Source: an uncultured Flavobacteriales bacterium
Lineage (GTDB): Bacteria > Bacteroidota > Bacteroidia > Flavobacteriales_D > Sanyastnellaceae
Length of the DNA stretch: 64,000 bases
Assembly (NCBI GenBank): GCA_943787435.1
Contig: CALSMK010000008.1
Coordinates: 1-64,000 of the forward strand
Direction: 5' to 3'
The notes under the pieces were generated by a model, which saw only the letters and a list, made by a program, of their open reading frames with translations, searched no databases and was not told the DNA's origin. The stretch's first letter is position 1; each line of letters begins with the position of its first letter. Made by a program: the position numbers and the translations under genes. Below, one piece after another: positions 55,557 through 63,719 of this stretch.

Positions 55557-56264
55557 ATGGCTGAGACCACGCGCATTGGGTCCCAACTCCGCGCATTGCG
55601 CAAATCCCGGGGTTGGACGCAAACAGATCTCGCAGACAAAGCGGGCATCAAACGCACGGCACTCGGCGCCTACGAAGAAGGAAGGGCGGAGCCCAGAATG
55701 GGCGTGCTTGTTCGGCTGGCACATACGCTCAACGTGTCGCTCGACACATTGGTGTTGGGTGGAGATGTGAGTCCCATGGAACAGGACCTTCGAATCCTTC
55801 CCATCCCCACCGACAGGGACACTGGGGCAGAAAGAATCACGGCAGTGAGCACCAAGGCCGCCGCTGGATATGCATTGGGGTATGGCGATCCCGACTGGAT
55901 AGGAAGCTTGCCCACATTCGACCTCCCTTTGCCTGAAGTGCCTCAGGACCGAACCCTGCGCTTCTTTCAAATCGAAGGGGACAGCATGCTGCCTCTGCCC
56001 AGCGGAACTTGGATTTTATGCGCTTTTGTAGAACGCCTTGAAGACGTGGGAAGCGGTCGCCCCTATGTGGTCGCCACCCAAGAAGATGGCTTGGTGTTTA
56101 AGCGCGTCGAAAACCGACTTGATGAGGAAGGAGACTTGCTTCTGACGTCCAACAACCCCCTGTTCGCGCCGTTCTCTTTGGATCCAGAAAACGTGAAAGA
56201 GGCCTGGCGCGCCATTGGATGGTTTTCCACGGTTTGGCCTTCTGGTCCAGTCGCATCGTCCTGA
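55557..56264 (+). CDS. XRE-family HTH / S24 LexA-like autocleaving repressor
   Basis: A 235-residue protein: an XRE helix-turn-helix at residues ~7-62 (LRALRKSRGWTQTDLADKAGIKRTALGAYEEGR), a hinge with the potential self-cleavage bond Ala103-Gly104 in TKAAAGYALG, and an S24 peptidase domain with catalytic Ser143 (IEGDSMLPLPSG) and Lys182 (LVFKRVENR). This is the layout of LexA/UmuD/CI-type regulators that cleave themselves when RecA is activated by DNA damage. ATG 55557 was chosen over the longer open frame from 55491, which runs inside nfu. The closest candidate target is the dinB operon with its palindrome at 58449-58473. Whether this is the genuine SOS repressor of the organism is inference. 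Confidence 0.88.
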   Translation: MAETTRIGSQLRALRKSRGWTQTDLADKAGIKRTALGAYEEGRAEPRMGVLVRLAHTLNVSLDTLVLGGDVSPMEQDLRILPIPTDRDTGAERITAVSTKAAAGYALGYGDPDWIGSLPTFDLPLPEVPQDRTLRFFQIEGDSMLPLPSGTWILCAFVERLEDVGSGRPYVVATQEDGLVFKRVENRLDEEGDLLLTSNNPLFAPFSLDPENVKEAWRAIGWFSTVWPSGPVASS

Positions 56265-56342
56265 CCCGTTTTTGGTGGGGCCTGAAAAAGGGCTCAACGG
56301 CCAATTAGTTGTGATGTAACAATAGTAATCGTCTACAAATTT

Positions 56343-56365
56343 CATTATTCAATTATATAATAATG
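56343..56365. promoter_or_regulatory. AT-rich inverted repeat upstream of the metalloprotease gene
   Basis: CATTATT-N9-AATAATG (7-bp perfect arms), 26 bp before the ATG at 56392, next to a TATCTTTC -7-like box (56380-56387). It could be an operator. The octamer GCCAATTA at 56300-56307 is shared with the dinB palindrome. Confidence 0.35.
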
Positions 56366-56391
56366 TGGCCATCTGTGGCTATCTTTCCTCC

Positions 56392-58404
56392 ATGACCTCA
56401 TCGCTTGTGCCGCACCACTTGGTCTGTGGACTGTTGACCCTCCTCTTGGGCTTGACCGAAGTGTCAGCACAAAAGATGTTTGGGCTTCCCGCTTCGGCCA
56501 TGCACGATCACGCCCAATGTGATGCCGCAGGTTGTGATGGCCTTGTTGGCATCCCAGAGGATCACTTTCACTTCACCCCTGCCCCGATGCAACGGCGCAG
56601 CTCCTCGGCCACAATAGAGGTCACCTACTTTGGTTTCCCTGTCGCTGCGCAAACCGCATTTCAGTATGCCGTCAACATCTGGGCGGGACAAATCAGCAGC
56701 CCAGTCGACATCGACGTGGAAGCCACATGGACCGACCTTGGCCCCAACATCCTCGGGTCTGCGTCGCCGGCCACGATTCACCGCAACTTCACAGGGGCCA
56801 CCGAAGCCGACGTTTACTACCCGGCAGCTTTGGCCAATCAACTCACCGAAGACGACCTTCAATCCAACTCGGCCGACATCACGTGCAACTTCGGAAGCGA
56901 CGTCAGCTGGTACTTTGGACTGGACGGGAATGTGCCTCCCGGCGCTTACGACTTTGTAACCGTGGTTCTGCACGAACTCTGCCATGGACTGGGGTTCATT
57001 GGCAGCGCCAACTTGGCGGGCAGCACTGGGTTTGTTGGACAAAGTGGATCGCCCTTCATCTACGACACGTTCATCAACGACAACAATTCTGGGGGCAGCC
57101 TCCTGGACTTGAGCAATGGAACGAGCAGCCTTGGAAACGCATTGACCGGTGGTGGTTTGGTCTGGTCGGGGGCCGAGGGCCTCGCCGCCTCCACTGCTCC
57201 TCCCGGGATTTATGCGCCAAACCCTTGGGAACCCGGAGCGAGCTTTTCCCATCTCCGAGAAGACATGTACCTGTCGGGAAATGCCAACGCCTTGATGACG
57301 CCCAACCTGAATACAGGTGAAGCCATTCACAATCCAGGTCCCATCGTCATGGGCATGTTTTCGGACATGGGATGGGGCGTTCAAGGCTGTAGCATTCAGG
57401 CCCTTTTGGCCGGTTCCCAATCCTCATGCAACCCGGCAACCAACACCTACAGCCAACAAGTCATCCTCATTTACAATGACGCCCCAGCCGGCCTGCTGAA
57501 CGTCAACGGCTCCTTGTTCACCGTCTCTGGCAGCCCGCAAACCGTGAGCCTCAACAACCTTCCCTCTGACGGCGGAAGTGTGGACGTGACCGCTTATTTC
57601 ACAGGAGACCCTTCTTGCTCAGCAACACAAGTTTCTCTGTTCACAGCCCCAGAGCCCTGCAGCGGCGGAACGTGCAACCTGCTGTCCAACACCATTGGCG
57701 CGCAAACCCCCTGCAATCCCATCAACGGAACCTACACCCAAGAGGTCACCCTCGAGTTCGAGTTTTCGGCCGGCGCTGGCGATGTGGACATCAATGGGCA
57801 GGTCTTTCCTGTCAACAACAACTTGGCCAACGTGACCTTGACAGGCCTGGTTGCGGACGGAAATCCGGTCAACATGTTGATCACCTTCACCGAAGATGAC
57901 GCCTGTGGTTTCGCCGTTTTCGATGCATGGACCGCGCCCGGCACATGTCCCTGTGCACTGGAATTGGAATTGGACGCCGTGGGCGATTGCGACCCGCAAA
58001 CCGACGGGCACATCGTCGACGTGTTCATTGACGTGACCAACCCCCCTGGAACCGGTCTGCTGAACATCGGAGGCACCTTGTATGAAGTGCCCGAAACCGA
58101 TGGCATCTATTTGGCCAGCCTCGACGGGTTTGCCTCCAACGGGCAAACCTATTCATTCGGGGGATACTTTACCGATTTGCCAGGGTGCAGCACCCCCCAA
58201 GACATCAGCTGGACTGCGCCTGAATCCTGCGCCTGCCCTTCCGATCTGGACGGAGATGGCATCATTGGCGTTTCAGACACCTTGGATCTCCTCGCCAACT
58301 TTGGCTGCAGCAACGACGACTGTGTGGGCGACATCGACGGAGACAACATCGTCGGTGTGTCGGACATCCTCGAACTGCTTTCCCTCTTCGGAACGGGCTG
58401 TTGA
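56392..58404 (+). CDS. Secreted zinc metalloprotease-like protein with three Ig-like repeats and dockerin-like tail
   Basis: From ATG 56392 the protein has 670 residues and a signal peptide (LTLLLGLTEVSA). The zincin motif HELCHGLGF begins at His194 with Glu195 as base; the third ligand of metzincins (HExxHxxGxxH) is not at the expected place, which reads Gly. After the catalytic domain come three ~85-residue Cys-rich repeats, each starting with SCNPATNTYSQQVIL, PCNPINGTYTQEVTL or DCDPQTDGHIVDVFI and ending TAPxxC. The C-terminus is a dockerin-like pair (CPSDLDGDGIIGVSDTLDLLANFG, then DIDGDNIVGVSDILELLSLFG). The start avoids the upstream GTG in the same frame, which lies in the promoter region. 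It lies between the S24 repressor and dinB. Confidence 0.8.
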   Translation: MTSSLVPHHLVCGLLTLLLGLTEVSAQKMFGLPASAMHDHAQCDAAGCDGLVGIPEDHFHFTPAPMQRRSSSATIEVTYFGFPVAAQTAFQYAVNIWAGQISSPVDIDVEATWTDLGPNILGSASPATIHRNFTGATEADVYYPAALANQLTEDDLQSNSADITCNFGSDVSWYFGLDGNVPPGAYDFVTVVLHELCHGLGFIGSANLAGSTGFVGQSGSPFIYDTFINDNNSGGSLLDLSNGTSSLGNALTGGGLVWSGAEGLAASTAPPGIYAPNPWEPGASFSHLREDMYLSGNANALMTPNLNTGEAIHNPGPIVMGMFSDMGWGVQGCSIQALLAGSQSSCNPATNTYSQQVILIYNDAPAGLLNVNGSLFTVSGSPQTVSLNNLPSDGGSVDVTAYFTGDPSCSATQVSLFTAPEPCSGGTCNLLSNTIGAQTPCNPINGTYTQEVTLEFEFSAGAGDVDINGQVFPVNNNLANVTLTGLVADGNPVNMLITFTEDDACGFAVFDAWTAPGTCPCALELELDAVGDCDPQTDGHIVDVFIDVTNPPGTGLLNIGGTLYEVPETDGIYLASLDGFASNGQTYSFGGYFTDLPGCSTPQDISWTAPESCACPSDLDGDGIIGVSDTLDLLANFGCSNDDCVGDIDGDNIVGVSDILELLSLFGTGC

Positions 58405-58448
58405 TTCCCCGTTTTTGACGAAAAATCACCCCTGACGTTCAACGTACG

Positions 58449-58473
58449 GGAATGCCAATTAAATTGGCATTCC
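58449..58473. promoter_or_regulatory. Perfect 25-bp palindrome before dinB (candidate SOS operator)
   Basis: A 12-bp arm GGAATGCCAATT is repeated exactly in inverse as AATTGGCATTCC around a single central A (58461). It ends 12 bp before the dinB ATG at 58486. With a 1-base loop it is a poor hairpin and has no clean T-run, so a dimeric repressor operator is more likely than a terminator. Confidence 0.7.
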
Positions 58474-58485
58474 ATTTTAGTTGAC

Positions 58486-59703
58486 ATGTCCACACAACGC
58501 ACCGTCCTTCACCTCGACCTCGACACCTTCTTTGTGTCGGTGGAGCGTTTGATGGACAGCCGTTTGCATGGAAAGCCCCTGCTGATCGGCGGAACCGGTG
58601 ACCGCGGCGTTGTGGCCTCATGCAGTTACGAGGCGCGCCGCTTTGGCATCCATTCGGGCATGCCCATGAAAATGGCTCGGGAACTTTGCCCAGAGGCCCT
58701 GGTCATTCGCGGCAACTCCGCCACATACTCCAAGTACTCGCACGCCGTCACCGACATCGTTCGCGAGGCCGTTCCCGTCTGCGAGAAGACCTCCATCGAT
58801 GAGTTTTACGCCGACCTCACGGGCATGGACCGCTTCTTCGGATGCTGGAAATACTCCGGTGAATTGCGTGAGCGGGTCATGCGCGAAACGGGGTTGCCCA
58901 TCTCCTTTGGGCTGTCCGAAAACAAGACCGTCTCCAAAGTAGCGACCGGAGAGGCCAAGCCCAACAACGCCTTGCGCATCGAACGCGGAACAGAACGTCC
59001 TTTTTTGGCCCCGTTGGGGATCCGAAAAATCCCCATGGTCGGAGAAAAGACCTACCAAATTCTCCGAAACTTGGGCGTCCGGCAAATCGCCACCGTGCAA
59101 GACATGCCCGTGGAGATGATGGAGCGCGTTCTGGGCAAATCTGGCCGTGTCATCTGGAGAAAGGCACAAGGAGAAGACCCCTCTCCGGTGATGCCCACCA
59201 GCGAACGAAAGTCCATCTCCACCGAACGCACCTTCCGCAAGGACACCACCGATGTGGAGCACCTTCGCGGCATCCTCATTGCCATGGCCGAAAACCTGGC
59301 CTTCCAACTTCGTCGGGGCAACAAGCTGACCGCTTGCATCACCCTAAAGGTTCGATACAGCGACTTCGATACGCGCACACTTCAGGCCCGCATTCCATAC
59401 ACCGCCGCAGACCACCGACTGGTTCCAAAAGCCTTGGAACTCTTCGAGCGCCTGTACGACCGCAGGGTTCTGGTTCGGCTCGTTGGGGTGCGATACAGCC
59501 ACTTGGTTGGCGGGGGCATGCAAATGGACCTGTTCGATGAAGACGAAGACCGGCAGGCCTTGTACCAAGCCATGGACGGCCTTCGCGAACGCTTTGGCGA
59601 CCGCACCATTGTATCGGCCGCCAGCCTCGGTGCACGCACCATTGGCCGTTCCAACCCTTTCTCCGGAGACGCCCCACTCCTTCTCGCCAACCGCCACCAG
59701 TAA
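58486..59703 (+). CDS. dinB: Y-family translesion DNA polymerase (DinB/Pol IV type)
   Basis: A 405-residue polymerase. The palm catalytic residues are Asp11 and Asp13 (HLDLDTFFVSVE) and Asp105-Glu106 (SIDEFYADLTG), so it is predicted active, unlike ImuB proteins. The thumb and little-finger domains follow, with the helix-hairpin-helix region VGEKTYQILRNLGVRQIATVQ. The motif QMDLF at residues 346-350 is a sliding-clamp binding peptide. It synthesises across damaged template bases at low fidelity. First gene of a three-gene operon (14-bp gap to the SRAP gene), preceded by a 25-bp palindrome. Confidence 0.94.
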   Translation: MSTQRTVLHLDLDTFFVSVERLMDSRLHGKPLLIGGTGDRGVVASCSYEARRFGIHSGMPMKMARELCPEALVIRGNSATYSKYSHAVTDIVREAVPVCEKTSIDEFYADLTGMDRFFGCWKYSGELRERVMRETGLPISFGLSENKTVSKVATGEAKPNNALRIERGTERPFLAPLGIRKIPMVGEKTYQILRNLGVRQIATVQDMPVEMMERVLGKSGRVIWRKAQGEDPSPVMPTSERKSISTERTFRKDTTDVEHLRGILIAMAENLAFQLRRGNKLTACITLKVRYSDFDTRTLQARIPYTAADHRLVPKALELFERLYDRRVLVRLVGVRYSHLVGGGMQMDLFDEDEDRQALYQAMDGLRERFGDRTIVSAASLGARTIGRSNPFSGDAPLLLANRHQ

Positions 59704-59717
59704 ATTCACCTCCTCTC

Positions 59718-60560
59718 ATGTGTGGACGCTACGTCACTGTCACCTCCGTTCAAGCGATTGAAAAACGCTTCCAAGTCACCGCAGGGCCCGATTACACGGA
59801 CGCCCCTGCGCCACCCAACACCAATGTTTCTCACGGTGACCTCGCGCCCATCGTGACCGGAGACCGCCCAGGCGCGCTGCAGACCATGCAGTTCGGCTTT
59901 ACCCCTTCCTGGGCCAAGAAGCAGTTCTACATGATCAACGCGCGCAGCGAGGGCGACCACAACGCCGACAACCAACCCGGCTACCGAGGCGCCATGGGCA
60001 TTCTGCAAAAACCCATGTTCCGGCAATCCATTCGAACGCGGCGGTGCCTGGTCATTGCCGACGCCTTCATCGAAGGACCACAGAGAGAAAAACTCGCCAA
60101 ACCTTATGTGGTCTATGCCCGAGATGGACAAAGGCCCTTTGCATTGGCGGGAATCTGGGACGAATGGGCCGACTCCACCACAGGAGAACTGATCCGGTCG
60201 TTTGCCATCATCACCACCACGGCCTGCGACGTCCTGAACAACATTGGCCACCACCGGTCACCCGTGCTGCTCCACCCGGAAGACGAACGCACTTGGATTG
60301 ATCCCGTGACCCCATTGAGCGATGTCACTGCGCTCCTTCGCCCCATTCCCGACGGAACCCTCAACGCCTACCCCATTGATCCCGGCATCAAAAACCCCCG
60401 CCTCAACGGAACCAGCCTCCTCCAGCCCGTGGGCCAACGGGTCTTTCCGGAATGTGACTACGACCTGCACCAATCCCTCGACATGTTTGGGATGGGAGAG
60501 TCCCGAGCAAAAAGGCGACGCGACTCCGAGTCCGAAGCCGGCCAAAGCCGTTTGTTCTGA
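59718..60560 (+). CDS. SRAP / YedK-type abasic-site processing protein
   Basis: A 280-residue protein of the HMCES/YedK family. Cys2 of MCGRY becomes the N-terminal residue after methionine removal and forms a covalent thiazolidine link with abasic sites in single-stranded DNA. The other conserved residues are Asn74 (MINARSEG), Glu119 (DAFIEGP) and His178 (NNIGHHRSPVLL). The C-terminal 30 residues are basic and Ser-rich. The gene sits between dinB and dnaE (14 and 18 bp gaps), which supports a role in protecting abasic sites during translesion synthesis. Confidence 0.94.
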   Translation: MCGRYVTVTSVQAIEKRFQVTAGPDYTDAPAPPNTNVSHGDLAPIVTGDRPGALQTMQFGFTPSWAKKQFYMINARSEGDHNADNQPGYRGAMGILQKPMFRQSIRTRRCLVIADAFIEGPQREKLAKPYVVYARDGQRPFALAGIWDEWADSTTGELIRSFAIITTTACDVLNNIGHHRSPVLLHPEDERTWIDPVTPLSDVTALLRPIPDGTLNAYPIDPGIKNPRLNGTSLLQPVGQRVFPECDYDLHQSLDMFGMGESRAKRRRDSESEAGQSRLF

Positions 60561-60578
60561 TCACAGCGGATTTCGGTC

Positions 60579-63500
60579 ATGTATCTGAATACCCACTCGT
60601 GGTTCAGCCTGCGATACGGCGTGATGCGCCCAGAGGAACTGCTGGCAGAGGCCCAAGCAGCCGGCGTGACCTGCATGGCCCTCACCGACGTTCACGGGAC
60701 CTCCGGCGGACCTGACTTTGTTCGCCTCGCCGCCAAATACGGCATTCGCCCTGTGCTGGGCGTGGACTTCCGCCAAGGTGCCACCCAACAATACATCGGC
60801 CTGGCTCGGGACCACGATGGCTACGAGCAGCTGTGTTCCTTTCTGTCCGATGGGCTTCACAAAGGACATTCTGGCAAGCCACGTCGCATGCCCAATCGCC
60901 CCCCTGTCCTCCATGGCGTGGTTTGGGTCTATCCATGGGAGCGCAGAACCGAACCCAACACGTGGATTCACCCCAACACTTTGCGCACCGATGAATTCGT
61001 GGGGGTCCGACCCCAAGAACTCGGGTCCCTTCGCCTGGCTTTGCAAAGGGAGCCCGACCGCACACCTCACGCTCGAATGGTGGCCCTTCAAACATCCACA
61101 TTCAGGCACCACAGAGACCACAACGCACACCGCCTGTTGCGCGCCATCGACAACAACACCCTCTTGGCCAAACTGCCAAAGGACCAAGTGGCACCCGACA
61201 CCGACCGACTTCTGCGCGCCGGCGAGCTCGAGGGGGCATACGCAGAATTCCCCTGGCTCATCGAACGCGCCAACGCCTTGCTTGACGCCTGTCACATCGA
61301 CTTTGACGGCGACCTGGGAGATCAGGAGGACGGAGCCACACACCGCAACCTCCGCACCTTCACAAATTCCATTGTCGAGGACGAACGTCTGCTGCGCGAC
61401 CTGTGTGCAGAAGGCCTCGCTTACCGCTATCCTGATGCCACAGAAGTGATCCTCGACCGGATGGAACACGAGATCGAAGTGCTGCGCGAAAAAGAGTTCC
61501 TCGCCTACTTCCTCGTCAATTGGGACATCACCACGTACGCCAGGTCCAAAGGCTACTTCCACGTTGGAAGGGGCAGTGGCGCCAACAGCTTGGTCGCCTA
61601 TTTGCTTCGCATCACCGATGTAGACCCCATTGAACTCGACCTGTACTTCGAACGGTTCATCAACCTCTATCGGTCCAACCCTCCCGACTTTGACCTGGAC
61701 TTCTCTTGGACAGACCGCGATGACGTCACGCAGTACATTTTTGATCGGTACGAACACGTAGCCCTGCTTGGCGCCTACAACACGTTTCAATACCGAGCCG
61801 TCGTGCGGGAACTTGGAAAGGTCTTCGGGTTGCCCAAACACGAAATCGACGCCCTGGCCCATGGTCGATTTGACCCAGGGAAACTCGGAGAAGTGGAACG
61901 CGCCGTCATCCGCTATGCAGGGGTGCTCCGTGACTTCCCCAACCAGATCTCGATTCACGCCTGCGGCATCCTCATCTCAGATCGCCCCATCCACAGAACC
62001 TGCGCCACTTTCTTGCCGCCAAAAGGGTTTCCCACCACCCAATATGACATGGTGGTTGCAGAGGACTTGGCGCTCCACAAATTCGACATCCTCTCCCAAC
62101 GCGGCCTGGCCAAAATCAAAGACGCCCTGGACCTCATCGCCGAAACCGACCCCGATGCCCACATCGACATCCATGACATGAAACGGTTCAAGGCCGATCC
62201 ACGGGTGCAACACCTGTTGCGCGAAGCCGAGGCCATAGGATGCTTCTATGTTGAGTCACCAGCCATGCGCATGCTCATGCGCAAACTCCGGGTCGACGAC
62301 TACTTGGGTCTGGTTGCCGCCAGTTCCGTCATCCGCCCAGGCGTGGCGCGAAGTGGCATGATGCGCACTTACATAGAACGACACCGCTTCCCCGACCGGA
62401 GGCATGAAGCCCACCCCATCCTCTTGCAAATCATGCCAGAGACCTATGGGGTGATGGTCTACCAAGAGGATGTCATCAAGGTCGCCAACCGGTTCGCCGG
62501 GCTTGATCTTGGGGAAGCCGATGTGCTCCGGCGCGGAATGTCCGGGAAGTTTCGGTCCAGGGCAGAGTTTCAAAAGGCCAAGCAAGCCTTCTTCGACAAA
62601 GCCAAGGAAAAGGGACACCCCACCGACATGGTCACCGAAGTATGGCGCCAAGTCGAAAGCTTTGCCGGCTACGCATTTGCCAAGGGCCACTCGGCTTCAT
62701 TTGCCGTCGAAAGCTATCAAAGCCTCTTCCTCAAGGCGCATTGGCCCCTCGAATACATGACCGCCTGCATCAACAACTTTGGTGGTTTTTACCGCACGGA
62801 GTTTTACGTCCACGAAGCCCGACTGCTCGGGGGAAGCATCGCCGCGCCGTGCGTGAACAGCGGCGGCTACCGGACCCGCTACACCGGCGGTACAAAAACC
62901 ATCACCCTGGGGTTCAACTTGGTCAAGGGAGTGGAAGGCGAAACCGCAGCCACCATTGAGCGAGAACGTCGCCAAAATGGTCCCTACCACAACATCGAGG
63001 GCTTTGTTCGGCGAACCGGAACCGGACTGGAACAACTGCTCACCATCATTCGCATTGGCGCCTTCCGTTGGACTGGCCGGTCCAAGCAACAGCTTCAATG
63101 GGAAGCCCACTTTCTCCTAGGCCACCTGCCCAAGCGCTCCCCAACGGCCGACTTGTTCCAAGAACAGGACACAACCTCTGCCCACCACACACTGAACGCC
63201 CTTCCCCAGCTGTCCGGCGGTACAGAGGAGGACGCGTACGACGAAATTGAGCTCCTCGGGTTTCCCCTTTCTTCTCCATTCGGGCTGCTCACTTCAAACG
63301 CAAAAGACCAAGCGAATGCCGGCATCCCCGCGCGTGCTCTTCCAGAATTCATCGGTCGGAACGTCGCCATTGCCGGATACTTGGTGACCGTCAAAGAAAC
63401 CTCCACCGTCAAAGGCGATCGCATGCTGTTTGGGTGCTTTGTGGACCGCGAAGGCCTGTGGATTGACACCGTGCACTTTCCACAAGTTGCCTCTGCCTTT

Positions 63501-63704
63501 CCCTTTCGAGGACGCGGCGTCTACCTGCTCAACGGAACCGCAAAAGAAGAGTTTGGGTGTGTCAATGTGGAGGTCTCCTCTATGGAAAAACTGGACCTCA
63601 TGCCCGACCCTCGCTACGACGAAAGCACACCTTCAAAACTGCGGCCATCGGGCAGCCGACACAGAAAAGTTCCTCAAGCCAGGCGACTTCCCAACGCCTC
63701 TTAA
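60579..63704 (+). CDS. Second DNA polymerase III alpha subunit (DnaE2-like, error-prone)
   Basis: A 1041-residue C-family polymerase, shorter than a replicative DnaE (about 1150-1500 in Bacteroidota). It opens with a PHP domain (MYLNTHSWFSLRYGVMRPEELLAEAQAAG ... ALTDVHGTSG), followed by the palm with catalytic Asp370 and Asp372 in NPPDFDLDFSW, HVGRGSGANSLVAYLL, and helix-hairpin-helix and OB domains near the C-terminus (IAGYLVTVKETSTVKGDRMLFGCFVD). The context after dinB and SRAP marks it as the mutagenic polymerase, not the replicase. The C-terminal 25 residues are basic and not conserved-looking; a frame error there cannot be excluded. Confidence 0.9.
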   Translation: MYLNTHSWFSLRYGVMRPEELLAEAQAAGVTCMALTDVHGTSGGPDFVRLAAKYGIRPVLGVDFRQGATQQYIGLARDHDGYEQLCSFLSDGLHKGHSGKPRRMPNRPPVLHGVVWVYPWERRTEPNTWIHPNTLRTDEFVGVRPQELGSLRLALQREPDRTPHARMVALQTSTFRHHRDHNAHRLLRAIDNNTLLAKLPKDQVAPDTDRLLRAGELEGAYAEFPWLIERANALLDACHIDFDGDLGDQEDGATHRNLRTFTNSIVEDERLLRDLCAEGLAYRYPDATEVILDRMEHEIEVLREKEFLAYFLVNWDITTYARSKGYFHVGRGSGANSLVAYLLRITDVDPIELDLYFERFINLYRSNPPDFDLDFSWTDRDDVTQYIFDRYEHVALLGAYNTFQYRAVVRELGKVFGLPKHEIDALAHGRFDPGKLGEVERAVIRYAGVLRDFPNQISIHACGILISDRPIHRTCATFLPPKGFPTTQYDMVVAEDLALHKFDILSQRGLAKIKDALDLIAETDPDAHIDIHDMKRFKADPRVQHLLREAEAIGCFYVESPAMRMLMRKLRVDDYLGLVAASSVIRPGVARSGMMRTYIERHRFPDRRHEAHPILLQIMPETYGVMVYQEDVIKVANRFAGLDLGEADVLRRGMSGKFRSRAEFQKAKQAFFDKAKEKGHPTDMVTEVWRQVESFAGYAFAKGHSASFAVESYQSLFLKAHWPLEYMTACINNFGGFYRTEFYVHEARLLGGSIAAPCVNSGGYRTRYTGGTKTITLGFNLVKGVEGETAATIERERRQNGPYHNIEGFVRRTGTGLEQLLTIIRIGAFRWTGRSKQQLQWEAHFLLGHLPKRSPTADLFQEQDTTSAHHTLNALPQLSGGTEEDAYDEIELLGFPLSSPFGLLTSNAKDQANAGIPARALPEFIGRNVAIAGYLVTVKETSTVKGDRMLFGCFVDREGLWIDTVHFPQVASAFPFRGRGVYLLNGTAKEEFGCVNVEVSSMEKLDLMPDPRYDESTPSKLRPSGSRHRKVPQARRLPNAS

Positions 63705-63719
63705 CCCCCCCTAAAGAAA

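Noticed and set aside
58449-58473. Palindrome before dinB as a transcription terminator of the metalloprotease gene
   Set aside because: A 1-base loop prevents a normal hairpin and only four T follow; operator is the better reading, although a terminator role is not fully excluded.
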